Below, piece by piece: positions 29,710-44,800 of a DNA stretch of 64,000 bases; the stretch's first letter is position 1, and every line of letters begins with the position of its first letter. The notes beneath the pieces are model-generated. The model saw only the letters and a program-made list of their open reading frames with translations, was not told the origin of the DNA and did not search any database. Both the position numbers and the translations under genes were made by a program. The stretch is from assembly GCF_035594125.1 (NCBI RefSeq), contig NC_087181.1:4807032-4871031 (forward strand), in the 5' to 3' direction. The DNA comes from Scylla paramamosain. Taxonomy: Eukaryota; Arthropoda; Malacostraca; Decapoda; Portunidae.

Positions 29710-32700
29710 TTGTTCTTTCATATAGCGTGGTATTTAAGAAGCTCAAAAACACAATACTCGCTTTCCATGCATTTTGGCGTTCTGGTACTTAACATTGTAA
29801 AAACTCAAAATAAACATTTTTAGGAATGTTGTTCTGTTTCTCCATGTAAAGTGCTCTTCAAGCATTTTCTACGTAATAAGCTCAGGAACACTTGTAATAT
29901 CGTTGTAATATCGTTTCCTACGAAAAAAAAAAAAAAACGTTTTCGGTAATGTTATTCTGTTTCTTAACAAATGGTGCTTCCATGCATTTTTGTGTTTTCG
30001 CAAGTAGCTCAAAAACACACAAAAGACTTTTTTTTCTTTAAAGACACTGAAAACACTTTTTTTTTTTGGTTATTTCCATACTTTTTAGCGTTTTGGTGTC
30101 TAAAACGAAAAAAAAAACACTAAAAAGGCAAATTATGGTTTCCCTTTTCCATAGAAAGTTTTTGGATGCATTTTGGCGTTTTGTGAAAAAAAGACAAAAA
30201 ACCCGTTCTTTTTAAGCATATAGAGCATATTCACGCATATTCAGCATATTCACGCGTTTTAACGGTTTCTTACCTCTGGTGAATAACACTTATAAGAAAC
30301 GTTTCTGGTAAATAAATTTTGTTCTACCATATCGGGTATTTTGGATCTTTTTTCCATTCTTCTACAAACAAAATCAAAATTTCTGAAAATACAATTTTTT
30401 TGTTAATATTATTATGTTTGTCAATATAGGGTGTTTCGCATGCTTTTAAGGTTTGGTAACGAAGAAGCTCAAGACTCAAAATACACGTTTTTGCTAATGC
30501 TATATTTTTCTTTTCTTTTTTCTAATCCATATAGAACGTTCTTCAGGCGTTTTTATGTGTGTATTTTTTTTATTGGTACCTAAGAAGCTCAAAAATAATG
30601 AAAACAAGTTTCTAGAAGTATCGTTTTATTTCACGTTTTTTTTTTTTTCAGCATTTTGGTACTTAACAGGCTCAAAAGCATTTAAAATATTCGTTTTTGA
30701 TAGTGTCGTTTGTTTCCCAATATAGAGTATTTTTCGTGTATTTTTACATTTTGGTACCTAACATTGTAAAAAACACTCAAAATACACGTTTTTAGTAATA
30801 ATTTTCTGTTTCTCCATATAGAGTGCTATTAACGCATTTTTGCTTTTTAGTACCTAAGAATCTCAAGAATCCTTATACACAATTTTCACAATGTCTTTTC
30901 GTTTCCTCGTATAGAGTGGTTTGCATGCATATTCGCGTTTTGATATCTAATGAGCTCAAACACACTTAAAATATACGTTTTCTGGGAACGTTGTTCTTTT
31001 CATCAAATGACGTGCTTTGCATGCATTTTGGTGTTTTGGTACCTGATATTGTGAAAAATAATTAAAACATGTTTTTTGCATTATTATTTTTTTTCTTCAT
31101 ATAGAGTTGTTAACTTGTTTTAGCATTTTCCTACCTAAGAAGCTCAAAAACAATCATTATACACGTCTCTGGTAAAATCGTTTTGTTTCCCATTATAGAG
31201 TACTTTACATGCATTTTGGCGTTTTTGTATGTAACTTAAAAATATAAAAAATTCAAGACTTTGGTTGTTATTACGTTTGTTCATGAATGGTATTTTGCAT
31301 GCATTTGAGCATCTTGTTATGAAAGAAGCTTGAAAACACACAAAAAACACGATTTTGTTAATGTTCATTTGTATTCCCGAATAGGTTGTACACTTTTCTG
31401 GTAATGTCATTTCATTTCCCCACATAAAGTGCTTTCCATGCATTTTGTCGTTTTGATACCTGAGAAAAAAAAAAGTGAAAATGCACTTTTATCGTAATGT
31501 TTCTCCATATTGAATGCTATTCACACGTTTTAGCATTTCGGTACCTAAGAATCTTAAAATCACTCACTTTCTGATAATATCGTTTTGTTTCATTATATAA
31601 GGTAGTTTCCAACCATTTTGACGTTTTCGTACCTAACACTGTGAAACACACTCCAAAAATACGTTTTTGAGTAGGTTGTTCTGTTTTTCCATATTTATTG
31701 CTATTCATGTCTTAGCGTTTTGGTAAGTAACAAGCTCAAAATACTCAAATACAAGTCTACCGTAATGTCTTTTGATTCTCCATATAGTGTACTTTGCATG
31801 CATTTTGGCGTTTTTATACGTAAAAAGTTCAAGAACACACAAAATACTTAATTTTGGTTATGATATTTTGTTTCACCATGAAAGAGTTTTGCATACGTTT
31901 TAACGTTCTGATACGTAAGTAGCTCAGAAACACTTAAAAGACACGTTTTTTTTTTTATGAAGTTGTTTTGTTTACCTATATAGGGTGCTTTTCATGCTTT
32001 TTAGAGTTTTGGTGCCTAACACGCACGCACTCAAAACACACGTTTCTAGAAAGTGCGTTTCTTTTACAGATATAGGTTGCCTTACATGCATTTTGGCATA
32101 ATGCTACCTACCAATGTAAAAAAACTGAAATTACATCTCTTTTGGTAATATTGTTTTGTTTCTTGAATATTAACGAATTTTAATTAACGAATTTTAATAT
32201 TAACGAATTTTAGCGTTTTGGTACCATAAAAGATCAAAAACATTTATAATGACTACATGTTTCTGATAATATCTTTTCGTTTCCCCATATAAAGTAATTT
32301 ACATGCTTTTTCCCGTTTTTATACGTAACAACCTCAAAAACACTGGAAAATATCAATTTTATTTATTTATTTTTTTTCTTGGCATAGTGTGTTTTGCATG
32401 CCTGAGATGCATATATCGTTTTGGTTCATATGAAGTTCAACAGCACTGAAAATACATGTTTTTCTTAATGTTATATTGTATTCCCATATATAGTTTTGGT
32501 GTGTAACAGGCTCAAAAACAATCAAAAGCCATGTTTCTGGTAATGCCGTAATGTTTAACCACTAGGAGACTTTTCTTGCATTTTTGCGTCTTCGTACCTA
32601 AAAATATGATAAAAAAAAATACTCATTTTGGTCATGACGTTCTGATTCTACTTATATAGTTATTAATTTATTTGTTTTAGCCTTTTGATACCCAAGAACT

Positions 32701-33828
32701 AAAAACAATCTAATATATTTAAAACAATCATAATACATGTTTGTCGTAATGCGTTTTCGTTGCCCATCTAGGGTACTTTCTATGCATTTTTGCGTGTATC
32801 TTCGTAAGAATCTCAAAAACACTGAAAACACTTGTTTTTCGTCAAATTATTATATTTTTCCATAAAGGATGCGTTTTAGCTTTTTTGTACGAAAGACGTT
32901 CAAAAACACTCATGATTTTTTTTTTTTTTCATATAGGGTGTTTTCATGCTCTTTTTTGTTTTGGTGGTGAACAATTTCATAAACACTAAAAAAGATATAT
33001 TTTTGGAAATCTCGTTTCCTTACCCCATATAGGATGCGTTGCATGCATTTTTGGCATTTTTATATCTAACAATGTGAAATACGCTTAAAATTTGGTAATG
33101 TTTTTCTATTTTCATATAGAGTGCTATTCATGAGTTTTCATGTTTTAATAAATAAGAACCTCAAAGATGCTCAAAATTCACGTTTCTCGTAAAGTCTTTT
33201 CGTTTTCTCATATGGGAGTACGTTTTTGTAAGTTTCTCTACATAACAAGCTGAAAAGATTCAAAATACTTTTATTTGCTAACGTTATTGCGTTACTCCAT
33301 ATGACGTGTTTTGCATTCGTTTTATCGTTTTCGTATGTAAGTAGTCGAGAACACCCAAAATTTACTTCTTTTTTTTTTGTTTTACCATATAGGGTGCTTT
33401 ATCTTCATAAACACTCAAAAGACACGATTTTTTAAATCTAGTTTTCTTTCCTTATTTTTTTTCGACGTTTTGTTACCTAACGATAAGAAATACACTAAAA
33501 ATACAGGTTTCTGGAAATGTTCTGTTTTTTTTTTTTTTTTTTTTTAATATACAATGCTAATCATGGCTATTAGTGTTTTGTTACCTAAGAAACTTAAAAA
33601 CACTCATACGAGAAATAAGTGTTTCTCGTCATGTCTTTTCGTTTTCCCATATACGGTACTTTGTATGCATTTTGACGTTTATCTACGTAATAAGCACAAA
33701 AACATGATTTTTTTTTTATGATAATGGCATTCTTTTTCTCCATAAAGTACATTTTGCATGCCTTTTTAGCGTTTTGGTACTTGTGAAGCTCAGAAAGACT
33801 GAAAAGACACATTTTTCGTATCTTCTCA

Positions 33829-33934
<106 letters not shown>

Positions 33935-34164
33935 ACGCATAATGTGGATAATTGCCTAATGTGAACATTAGGCAGTGAAATTGCCTAATCTTCATATTAG
34001 GCAATTTGTTTGCACGATGTTGACAATAGGCAACTTACTTGCTTAATGTCCACTTTAGGCATGATTTTCAAATTAGGCAAGGGTATTTTGCCTAATGTGA
34101 ATTGAATGACAAACCAGTGTCTACAGTTTTGTTCGAATGTTGTTCGAAACTTTGGGTCTGTTAT

Positions 34165-34330
34165 AGTTAGGTTAGGTTAGGTTAGGTTAGGTTAGGTTAG
34201 GTTAGGTTAGGTTAGGTTAGGTTAGGTTAAGTTAGGTTAGGTTAGGTTAGGTTAGGTTAGGTTAGGTTAGGTTAGGTTAGGTTAGGTTAGGTTAGGTTAG
34301 GTTAGGTTAGGTTAGGTTAGGTTAGGTTAT
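34165..34330 (+). repeat. interstitial (TTAGG)n telomere-type tract
   Basis: About 33 tandem copies of the pentamer with one TTAAG variant near 34,228. TTAGG is the ancestral arthropod telomere repeat. It lies inside a transposable element between its TIRs, not at a chromosome end. Confidence 0.95.
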
Positions 34331-34418
34331 TATTAGAACAAAATTTACACCAGCTGACCTAAGTGGGATCAAACAGACCCTTATAAAGTCTGAAGAGGTT
34401 CCTGATATCTGCCTATCG

Positions 34419-34571
34419 ATGAGAACAGCAACAGCAAGAGCCACTGGTGGGCAAGGTTATACAAAGTGTCAATGTACTACTCAATGTACATCAGGAAGGT
34501 GCAGCTGCCTAAGAAAAGAAATTAAATGCAACTCGCGCTGTCACCCAGGCAGATCATGCAAAAATTTGTGA
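34419..34571 (+). pseudogene. CXC-tail remnant of a KRBA2-like integrase
   Basis: Fifty codons from ATG to TGA, open in phase with a little sequence upstream. A GGQGYTKCQC start leads to cysteines spaced CxCx3Cx4CxCx6Cx3Cx5C and a final SCKN. This is the same spacing and ending as residues 321-353 of the E1 protein. The integrase core is missing. The sense strand is plus here, while the E1 gene is on minus. Whether the peptide is made is unknown; it looks like what remains of a deleted gene. Confidence 0.7.
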
Positions 34572-34810
34572 TTGGACTCAACTGAACCCTGAGATCGATT
34601 GACCTATTTTACTTATACTAATATTGCATTAATTAATTATGTTTTCCTTATTCACATTGGGCAAAATTGAGCTGCATAATTTGAACAATAGGCATTTTTT
34701 GCCTAATGTTAACAATTTGTAAACTTTACGCAACCTACTTGCTTGATGTACACATTAGGCAATTTTCTGCCTAATGTTCACATTAGGCAATTGTCCACAT
34801 TATGCGTAAC

Positions 34811-35128
<318 letters not shown>

Positions 35129-38100
35129 CTATATAGAGTAAATTCCGGGCTTCTTAGGGCTTTTTGTGCCTAAGACTCTGAGAAACACTCAAAAGACACG
35201 TTTCTTTTAATGTCGCTTCGTTTTCCCATATAAGTAAAAGCTTTGCATGCATTTTTTCGTTTTGGTACCTAATAATGTAAAAAAAAACACTTAAAATACA
35301 CGCTTTTTGAGAATGTTCTGTTTCTCCACATAGAGAATTATTTATGCGTTTCAGCGTTTTTATTCCAAATAAGCTCAAAAACACTTTTAATACATATTTC
35401 TCGTAATGTCTTTTCGTTTCTTCAAACATGGTACTTTCCATGCATTTTGCCGTTTTTCTACCTACCAAGATCCGAAATACTAAAAATACTTGTTTTTGGG
35501 AATGTTTTTCTGTTTCTCCATAAAAACTATTTTGCATGCATTTTAGTGTTTTACTACGCCAACAGCTCAAAAACACTGAAAAGAGACGTTTTTGGTTGTT
35601 ACTATATTTTCCCACATACGGTGATTTTCATGCTTTTTAGTGTTTTGGTGCCTAGTACTCAAAAGACACGTTCCTGAAAATCTCCACTCCTTTCCACGTA
35701 CAAGGTGCTTTGCTTGTATTTTTGCGTTTTGGTACCTAACAATGTGGAATACACTCAAATTACATGTTTTTGGTAATGTTGTTCTCTTTCTCATATAGAG
35801 TGTTATTTATGCGTTTCAGTGTTTTGGTACTTAAGAAGCTCAAAAACACTGATAATAAAGGTTTCTTGTAATGTCTTTTCGTTTCCTCATATAGGGTACT
35901 GTGCACGGATTTTAGCCTCTTTATACGTGACAAGCTCAAAACAATCAAAATACTTAAGTTTGGTAGTTATTTCTTTCAACATAAAGCGTGTTTTTTGAGG
36001 CGTTTTAGAGTTTTCGTACGTAAGTAGTTTAAAAACGCAGAAAAGAAACGTTTTTGGTAATGTTGTTTTGTTGTGTTACATAGGGTGCTTCCCTTGTTTA
36101 TGAATTTTTTTTAGTGCCTAACACGCTCATAAAAACTCAAAAGATACATTTCTAAAAGTCTTGTTTATTTTACCAATATAAGGTGATTTACGTTCATTTT
36201 GCCGTTTTTAGTACATAAGAATATGAAATACATTGAAAATGTTTTTTGGTATGTTGTTCTGTTTCTCCATATAGATTTCTATTCTAGCGCTTTCGAGTTT
36301 TTTTTTTTTTTTTACCTAATATGTTAAAAAACACTCAATACATTTTTCTCGTAATGTCTTTTCGTTTCGTCATATAAGGTACTTTCCATGCTTTTTGTTA
36401 TTGTACGTAACAAGCTCATAAACAATGAAAATATTTTTCTTATTTCATAGTGTTTTGAATGTGTTTTAACGTTTTTTTTTTTTTTACGTAAGTACTTTAA
36501 AACACTGAAAGCACACGATTTTCATGATGTTTTATCTTCTTATATACAATGCCTTATATGTTTTTTTAGCGTTTTTCTGGATAATATCCTCATAAAATCT
36601 CAAAAGACACGTTTGTGAAAACGCCATTTTCTTTCCACATATAGTGTGCTTTTCATGCTTTTTGCGTGCATGCATTTGCATACATATAGAGTGCTATTCA
36701 ATCTATTTCAAGTTTTTGTACCTAAGATGCAGAAAAACATTTACAAATACACGTTTCTCGTAATGCCTTTTCGTTTCCTCACATAAGGTACTTTCCATGC
36801 TTTTGATGTTTTTGTACGTAACAAGCTTAAAACACTCAAAATATTTATTTTTGGGAATGTTATTATCTTTCTCCATAAGTTTAGTGTGTTTTGCATGCGT
36901 TTTATTGTTTTTGTATGTAAGAAAAACGAAAACACCCAAAGTACACTTTTTTCGTAATTTTGTTTTGTATTGGCATACAAGGTGAATTCCATGCTTTTTA
37001 ACGTTTTCGTGTCGTACACGCTCAAAAACACTGAAAAGACACGTTTCTGGTAATGTCTTTACGCTTCCTCATATTGAAGCTTTGCATGCACTTACGCGTT
37101 TTGGTAACAAACAATGTAAAACCAATCAAAATGCACATTTTCATTAATGTTTTGGCTTTCCATATAAAACACTATTTATGTGTTTTAGAGTTTTAGTAAC
37201 GCTTATAATACACGTCTCTGGTAATGTTCTTCGTTTCCCCGTATAGGGTATTTTGCATGCATTTCAATCCAATAAATACTTATGTTTTGCCATATTATTC
37301 TGTTTCTACAAGGTTGTTTTTCATGCCTTTAGGTGATTATTATGTAAGAAGCTCAAAAACATTTAAAAAGACATTTTTTTAAGTTGTTTTATTTTCTCAT
37401 ATAGGTTGATTTTCATGATTTTTTTTTTTTTAATATTATGTTGCTTAACACATTGAAAACATTCAAAAGACATGTTTCTGGAAAATTTAATTCCTATCCT
37501 CATGTAGGCTTTATTGCATGCTTTTTCCTGTTTTAGTACCTAAAAATGTGAAATACACTTATTATTCTGTTTCTCCAAGAAGATTGTATTGCATGTATTT
37601 ATGTGATTTAGTATGTAAGAAGCTCAAAAACGTTTAAAATACATCTAATACATAAAGTTGTTTTGTTTTCCCTTATAGGTTGATTTTCATGCTTTTTAAC
37701 GTTATGTTGCCTAACACGTTCAAAACATCAAAAACACATGTTTCTGGAAAACTTGATTCCTTTCCTCATGTAGGCTTTATTGCATGTTTCTTTTTGCCGT
37801 TTTGGTACTTAACAATGTGAAATACACTCAATATACACGTTTTTGGTAATGTTGCTCTGTTTCTTCATATAAATTACTATTTATCCATTCTAGGGTTTTG
37901 GTACCTAAGAAGCTCAAAACACTAATAATACACGTTTCTGGTAATGTTCTATTTGCTCTTTATATAGGTTATTTTGCAAGCATTTTTGTTGTTTTTGTAC
38001 GTAACATGCTCAAAAACACTCAAAATACTTGTTTTTGATAATGTCATTCTGTTTCTTCGTAAAGGAAGTTTTGCATGCGTTTTAGCGTAAAAACTGAAAA

Positions 38101-40758
38101 AAAACAAGGTTTTGGTAATGTTGTTTTCTGATATGTGGTGCTTTCCATGCTTTTTAGCGTTCTAGTGCCTAATATGCACAAAAAAAAATAGTTTCTCAGT
38201 GTTGTTTCGTTTCCAAATATAAGGGGCGCTTTCTATACATTTTGTCGTATTGGTATCCAACAATGTGATTTTTTTTTGGGGGGTAATGTTCTTTTTCTAA
38301 ATATAGAGAAATATCAACGTGTTTTCTAGTTTCCATAACTGAGATGCTGAAGAACACTCATAATCATAATGGCTTTTTTCTATATATAGATTTTTTTGCA
38401 TACATTTGGTGCAATTTTCTACGTAACAAGCTGAAAAGTCTCTAAATACTTATTTTTGGTAATGTTATTCAGTTTCTCTATAAAGTGTCTTTTAAATGAG
38501 TTTTGGCATTTTGGTATGTAAGAAGTTAAAAAAAGTAAAAAAAAAAAAAAAACTCTTAAGATACGTTATTCGTAATGTTCTTTTGTATAACCATGTAGGG
38601 TGACTTCTCTGCTCAAAAACATTCAAAAGAAACATATTTGTTAATTTTGTTTCTTTTCCCAATATCAGAGACTGGATGCATTTTGGCGTCTTGGTACCTG
38701 ATAATGTGAAAACACTCAAAATATACGTTTTTGTTTATTTTATTCTGTTTCTCCATATCCAGTGATATGAATTGATTTTAGCGTTTTTTTCTTTTTTAGC
38801 TGAAAAAACTCTCATAATACATATTCTTCGTAATGTCTTTTAGTTTCCTTATGTAGAGTACTTGGGATGCATTTTATAAATTTTTGTACGTAACAATCTG
38901 AAAAACACTCAAAATACACGTTTTTTTTTTTTTTTTCGTAAAGATATACTTTTTTTCCATTAAGGGTTTTTTGCATGCTTCTCAACGTTTTGGTACATAA
39001 CTCAAAAACATTGAAAAAATACGTGGTATTATTACTTACTTTCCGTATATACGGTGCTTTCCATGTTTTAATCGGTTTGGTGTCTATATCGTTAATAACT
39101 AACTATATCGCTTGATACCTCAAAAGATTAAAAACGCCCATAATAGACTTTTTTCCCACCTAACTTTTTTCCTAACCTAACTTTTCGTTTCGTAATATAA
39201 GGTACTTTGCATGCATTTTTGCGATTTTTCTTTTTATACGTAAAAAGATCAATAACACCTAAATTAGTTCTTTTAGGTAATGTTCTTCTGTTTCTCCATT
39301 AAAAGGGTATTATTGAATGCATTTTAGTGTTTTGTTACATAAGTACCTCAAAAACACTCAAAAGACACGTTTTCTTTTTCATATAGTGGGTTTTTCTATG
39401 CATTTTTTTTTTTTTTTTTTTTTTTTTGACGTTTGGAACATAATAATTGGGAAAACACCCAAATACTTGTTTTAGGTAATGTTGTTGTTTCTCGATATAG
39501 CGTGCTATTCATTCGTTGTAACATTTTAGTATCTATGAAGCTCAAAATACACATAATTTCTCGTTTCTCGTTTTCCCATATCTTCCTTTACATCCATTTT
39601 GGTATTTTTGTACATAACTAAAATACACACAAAATACTTTTTTGGGGAATGTTATTCTCTTTCTCGATAAAGGGTTCTTTTAAATGCGTTTAAGCGTCTT
39701 GATAGGTAAGAAACTGAAAAAGAGTGAAAAGACACACTTTTGGTAATGTTGGGTTGCTTTTTAGCGTTTTGGTGCCTAGTATGCATAAAAACACGCAAAA
39801 AATTTTATTCTTGGATTGTTGTTTCGTCTCTATATAAATGCTTTTCCATGCATTTTTCTACGTAACAAATTCAAAAACAATCAAAATACACGTTTTTGGG
39901 TAAAGTTATACTGTTTCTCAACAAAGGGTTTTTACATGCTTGTCAGCGTTTTAGTAATACTGTTTTCTTTTACCATATACGGTATTTTTATGCTTTTTAT
40001 CGTTTTGGTGTCTACAACGCTTATAAACACTCTCAAGACACGTTTATCGAAATATCGCTTCCTTTACCCATATAGAGTACTTTGCATGCATTTTGGCGTT
40101 TTGATACCAGACTGTGAAATGCACAATGATATTGTGTTTCTCCAAATAGAGTGCTATTGATATATTTGATTGCTTTAGTACGTAAGTAACTCAAAAACAC
40201 CCATGATACACGTTTTTCGTAATGTGTTGTCGTTTTCCCATATACGGTACCTAGGATGCATTTTGGCATTTTTGTACGTAACAAACTGAAAAACACTGAA
40301 AATAGTTGTTTTTGGTAATGTTACTCTGTTTTTCCATGATGAATGTTTTTGCATACGTTTTAGCTTTTCATCATATGGTGGGCTTTCCAAGCATTTTGGC
40401 GTTTTGGTACCTAATAATGGAAAAAAAAATAAATAAATAACACTCAAAATGCACGTTCTGGTATTGCTGTTCTATTTCTCATTGTTGAGAGCTATTTATG
40501 TGTTTTAGCAATTTTTTTTTTTTTACCTAAGAAGCTCAAAAACTCTTATAACACACGTTTTTTGTAATGTCTTTTCGTTTCCCCATATAGAGTGGTTTGC
40601 ATGTATTTTCTCATTTTCTGCGTAGCAAGCTCAAACACATTCAAAATGCACTCTTTTGGTTATAATGTTATAATGTTTCTCCATGAAGGGTGTTTTTGCA
40701 TGTTTTTCAGCGTTTTCGTACATAAAAAGGTTAGAAACACTGAAAGAGACGTTTTTGG

Positions 40759-40760
<2 letters not shown>

Positions 40761-40848
<88 letters not shown>
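40761..40848. repeat. (AT)n inside a satellite monomer
   Basis: Replaces the segment between GTTTTTGGTAAT and TTTCCCAT of an E-type monomer. Confidence 0.9.
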
Positions 40849-40850
<2 letters not shown>

Positions 40851-41262
40851 CCCATTTAGAGTGTTTTCCATGCTTTTTCTTTATCATTTAGAAGCCTAAC
40901 ACGCTCTTAAAAAGTCAAAATACACGTTTTTGGACATTTTGTTTCCTCGCCACATATAGGGTGGTTTGCATGCATTTTTGTCGTTTTTGGTACCTATCAA
41001 TGTGAAATACACTCAAAATACATGTTTTTGATAATGTTCTGTTTATATAGAACGCTATTCATGCCTTTTAGGATTTGATAACTAAGAAGATGAAAAACGC
41101 ATTTGGTAATGTTATTTTGTTTCTCCATATAGAGTGCTAATCAGGCGTTTTAGTCTGAATAGCGTTTTGGTACAAAAGAAACTAAGAAACTCTCATAAGA
41201 AACATTTCTTTTCTGCGTAACTAGCTGAAAAAAACTGAAAATACGTTTTCAGTAGAATTATA

Positions 41263-41503
41263 CTTTTTCTCCACTAAGGGCTTTTTGCAAGCGTTTCAGC
41301 GATTTGGCACTTAAGTAGCTCAAAAACATTGAAAGAGTCCCCATAAAAGGTCCATTCCCATAAAGGGTGCTTTCCACCCTATATATCCTTTTAGTGCCAA
41401 GAACGCTTTCTTCAAATCTCGTTTACTTTCAACATATAGGGTGCCAAAATCGCAAAGTGCCAAATCGCTGAAACGCTTGCAAAAAGCCCTTTAGGGAGAA
41501 AGA
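41263..41503. repeat. local inverted duplication within the satellite
   Basis: 41,263-41,312 (CTTTTTCTCCACTAAGGGC... to ...GATTTGGCACTT) reappears in reverse complement at 41,455-41,503. It breaks the head-to-tail order of monomers. Confidence 0.75.
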
Positions 41504-41811
41504 GTTGTTGAACGATATGAAGTACTTTTTCATACATTTTAGGTATGTAGGTAACAAGCATAAAAACACTCAAAATACACATTTGTTGGTAATTTTTTTT
41601 CTCTTTCTTCACAAAGGACGTTTTTTTGTTTTAACGCTTTTTGTAATGTTATTGTCTTCCAATATTGAGTGCTTCCCATGCATTTTATTGTTTTGTTGCC
41701 TAACAGGTTGAAAAAAAGTCAAAAGATATGTTTCTACTAATGTCGTTTCTTTTCCCCATATTTCACATGCATTTTGGCGCTTTGGTACCTAAGATTATGA
41801 AAAAAAGTTTT

Positions 41812-44800
41812 TGTTCCCCCATATAGCGTGGTATTGACGCATTTTAGAGTTTTAGTACTAAAGAAGCTGAAAAACACAATACACGCTTCTCGTAATATCC
41901 TTTCGTTTCCCCATATAGGGTGCTTTCCATGCATTTGGGCGTTCTGGTACGTAACATTGTAAAAAACACTCAAAATAAACATTTTTAGGAATGTTGTTAC
42001 TGTTTCTCCATGTAAAGATCTCTTCAAGCGTTTTGTACCTAAGAACCTCAGGAACACTTGTAATATTGTAATATCGTTGTAATATCGTTTCCTACGTAAA
42101 AAAAAAAAAAAAAAAAACAAAGAAAAAAATAACGTTTTGGGTAATGTTATTCTGTTTCTTAATAAAAGGTGCTTGCATGCATTTTTATGTTTTCGTAAGT
42201 AGCTCAATAAGACTCAAAAGACAATTTTTTTTTCTTTAAAGACACTGAAAACACTTTTTTTTTGTGGGGGGGGGGTTATTTCCATACTTTTTAGCGTTTT
42301 GGTGTTTAAAACGATAAAAAAAAAAATAAATAAATAAATAAAAAACACTAAAAAGGCAAGTTATGGTTTCACTTCTCCATAGAAAGTTTTTTGCATGCAT
42401 TTTGGCGTCGTGAAAATAGACGAAAAAAACCGTTCTTTTTAAGCTTATAGAGTATTATTCACGCGTTTTAACGGTTTCTTACCTCTGGTGAATAATACTC
42501 ATAAGAAACGTTTCTCGTAAATAAGTTTTGATCTACCATATCGGGTATTTGGATCTTTTTTTCTATTTTTGTACCTAACAAGTTCAAAATTTCTGAAAAC
42601 AATTTTTTTCTTAATGTTATTATGTTTGTCAATATAGGGTGTTTCGCATGCTTTTAAGGTTTGGTAACGAAGAAGCTCAAAACGACTCAAAATACACGTT
42701 TTTGGTAATGCTATATTTTTATTTTTATTTTTTCTCTTTCATATAGAATGTTGTTCTAGCGTTTTTGCGTTTTTTTTTTTTTTATTGGTACTTAAGAAGC
42801 TCAAAAATAATGAAAACAAAAGTTTCTAGAAGTATCGTTTTATTTCACTTTTTTTTAAGCATTTTGGTCTTAACACGCTTAAAAGCACTTAAAATATTCG
42901 TTTTTGACAGTGTTATTTATTTCCCAATATAGAGTACTTTTCGTTTATTTTTACGTTTTGGTACCTAACATTGTAAAAACACTCAAAATACACGTTTTTA
43001 GTAATAATTTTCTGTTTCTCCATATAGAGTGCTATTAACGCACTTTTGCTTTTTAGTACCTAAGAAGTTCAAAAATACTTATATACAATTTTCATAAGGC
43101 CTTTTCGTTTCCTCGTATAGAGTGGTTTGCATGCATATTCGCGTTTTGATATCTAACGAGCTCAAACACACTTAAAATATATGTTTTTTTTTGGGGAACG
43201 TTGTTCTCTTTTCATCAAATGACGTGCTTTGGATGCATTCTGGTGTTTTGGTACCTGATAAGGTGAAAAACAATTAAAACGTATGTTTTTTTTTATATTA
43301 TTATTTTTTTTTCTTTTTATAAAGACTTGTTCACTTGTTTTATCATTTTCCTACCTGAGAAGCTCAAAAACAATCATTATACACGTCTCTGGTAAAATCG
43401 TTTTGTTTCCCATTATAGAGTAGTTTACATGCATTTTGGCGTTTTTTATAATTATGTAAGAAGTTAAAAATATTCAAAATTTAAGACTTTGGTAATGTTA
43501 TTAAGTTTGTTCGTGAAGGGTATTTAAATGCATTTCAGCATCTTGTTATGAAAGAAGCTTGAAAACACACAAAAAACACCATTTTGTTAATATTCATTTG
43601 TATTCCCAAATAGGTTGCACACTTTCCTAGTAATGTCATTTCATTTCCCAACATACTCGTAAAGTGCTTTCCATGCATTTTGTCGTTTTGGTACCGGACA
43701 AAAAAAAAAAAAAAAAAAAAAAGTGAAAATGCACTCTTATCATAATATTTCTCCATATTGAATGCTATTCACACGTTTTAGCATTTCGGTACCTAAGAAT
43801 CTTAAAAACAGTCACTTTCTGATAATATCGTTTTGTTTCATTGTATAAGGTAGTTCCCAAGCATTTTGACGTGTTTGTACCTAACACTGTGAAACACACT
43901 CCAAAAATACGTTTATTGTTAAGTTGTTCTGTTTTTCCATATTTATTGCTATTCATGTCTTTTAGCGTTTTGGTAAGAAGCTTAAAATACTCAAATACAT
44001 GTCTACCGTAATGTCTTTTGATTTCCCCATATAGTCATGCATTTTGGCGTTTTGATACGTAACAATTTCAAGAACACACAAAATACTTATTTTTGTTATG
44101 TTATTTTGTTTCACCATGAAAGAGTTTTGCATGCGTTTTAACGTTCTGATACGTAGCTGATAAGTAGCTCAGAAACACTTAAAAGACACATTTTTTTTTT
44201 AATGAAGTGGTTTTTTTTTCCCTATATAGGGTGCTTTCCATGCTTTTTAGAGCATTCAAAAGACAACTTTCTAGAAAATGCGTTTCTTTTACAGATATAG
44301 GTTGCTTTACATGCATTTTGGCATAATGGTACCTACCAATGTGAAAAACACTGAAATTACATTTTTGTCGTAATATTGTTTTGTTTCTTGAAATAGTATG
44401 AACGAATTTAAGGGTTTGGTACCATAAAAGCTCAAAAACATTTATAATGCCTACATGTTTCTGGCAATGTCTTTTCGTTTCCCCATATAGAATAATTTAC
44501 ATGCTTTTTCCCGTTTTTCTACGTAACAACCTCAAAAACACTGGAAAATATTAATTTTATTCATTTTTTTAATAAAGTGTGTTTTGCATACCTAACATGC
44601 ATATATTGTTTTGGTTCATATGAAGTTCAACAGCACTGAAAATACATGTTCTTCATGTTATTTTGTATTCCCATATATCGTTTTGCTGTGTAACAGGCTC
44701 AAAAACAATCAAGAGACATGTTTCTTGTAATGCCGTAATGTTTAACCACATAGGAGACTTTTATTGCATATTTGCGTTTTCGTACATGGAAAAAAAAATA

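Noticed and set aside
34165..34330. A true chromosome end
   Set aside because: The TTAGG tract is short and is flanked on both sides by the same transposon and then by satellite.
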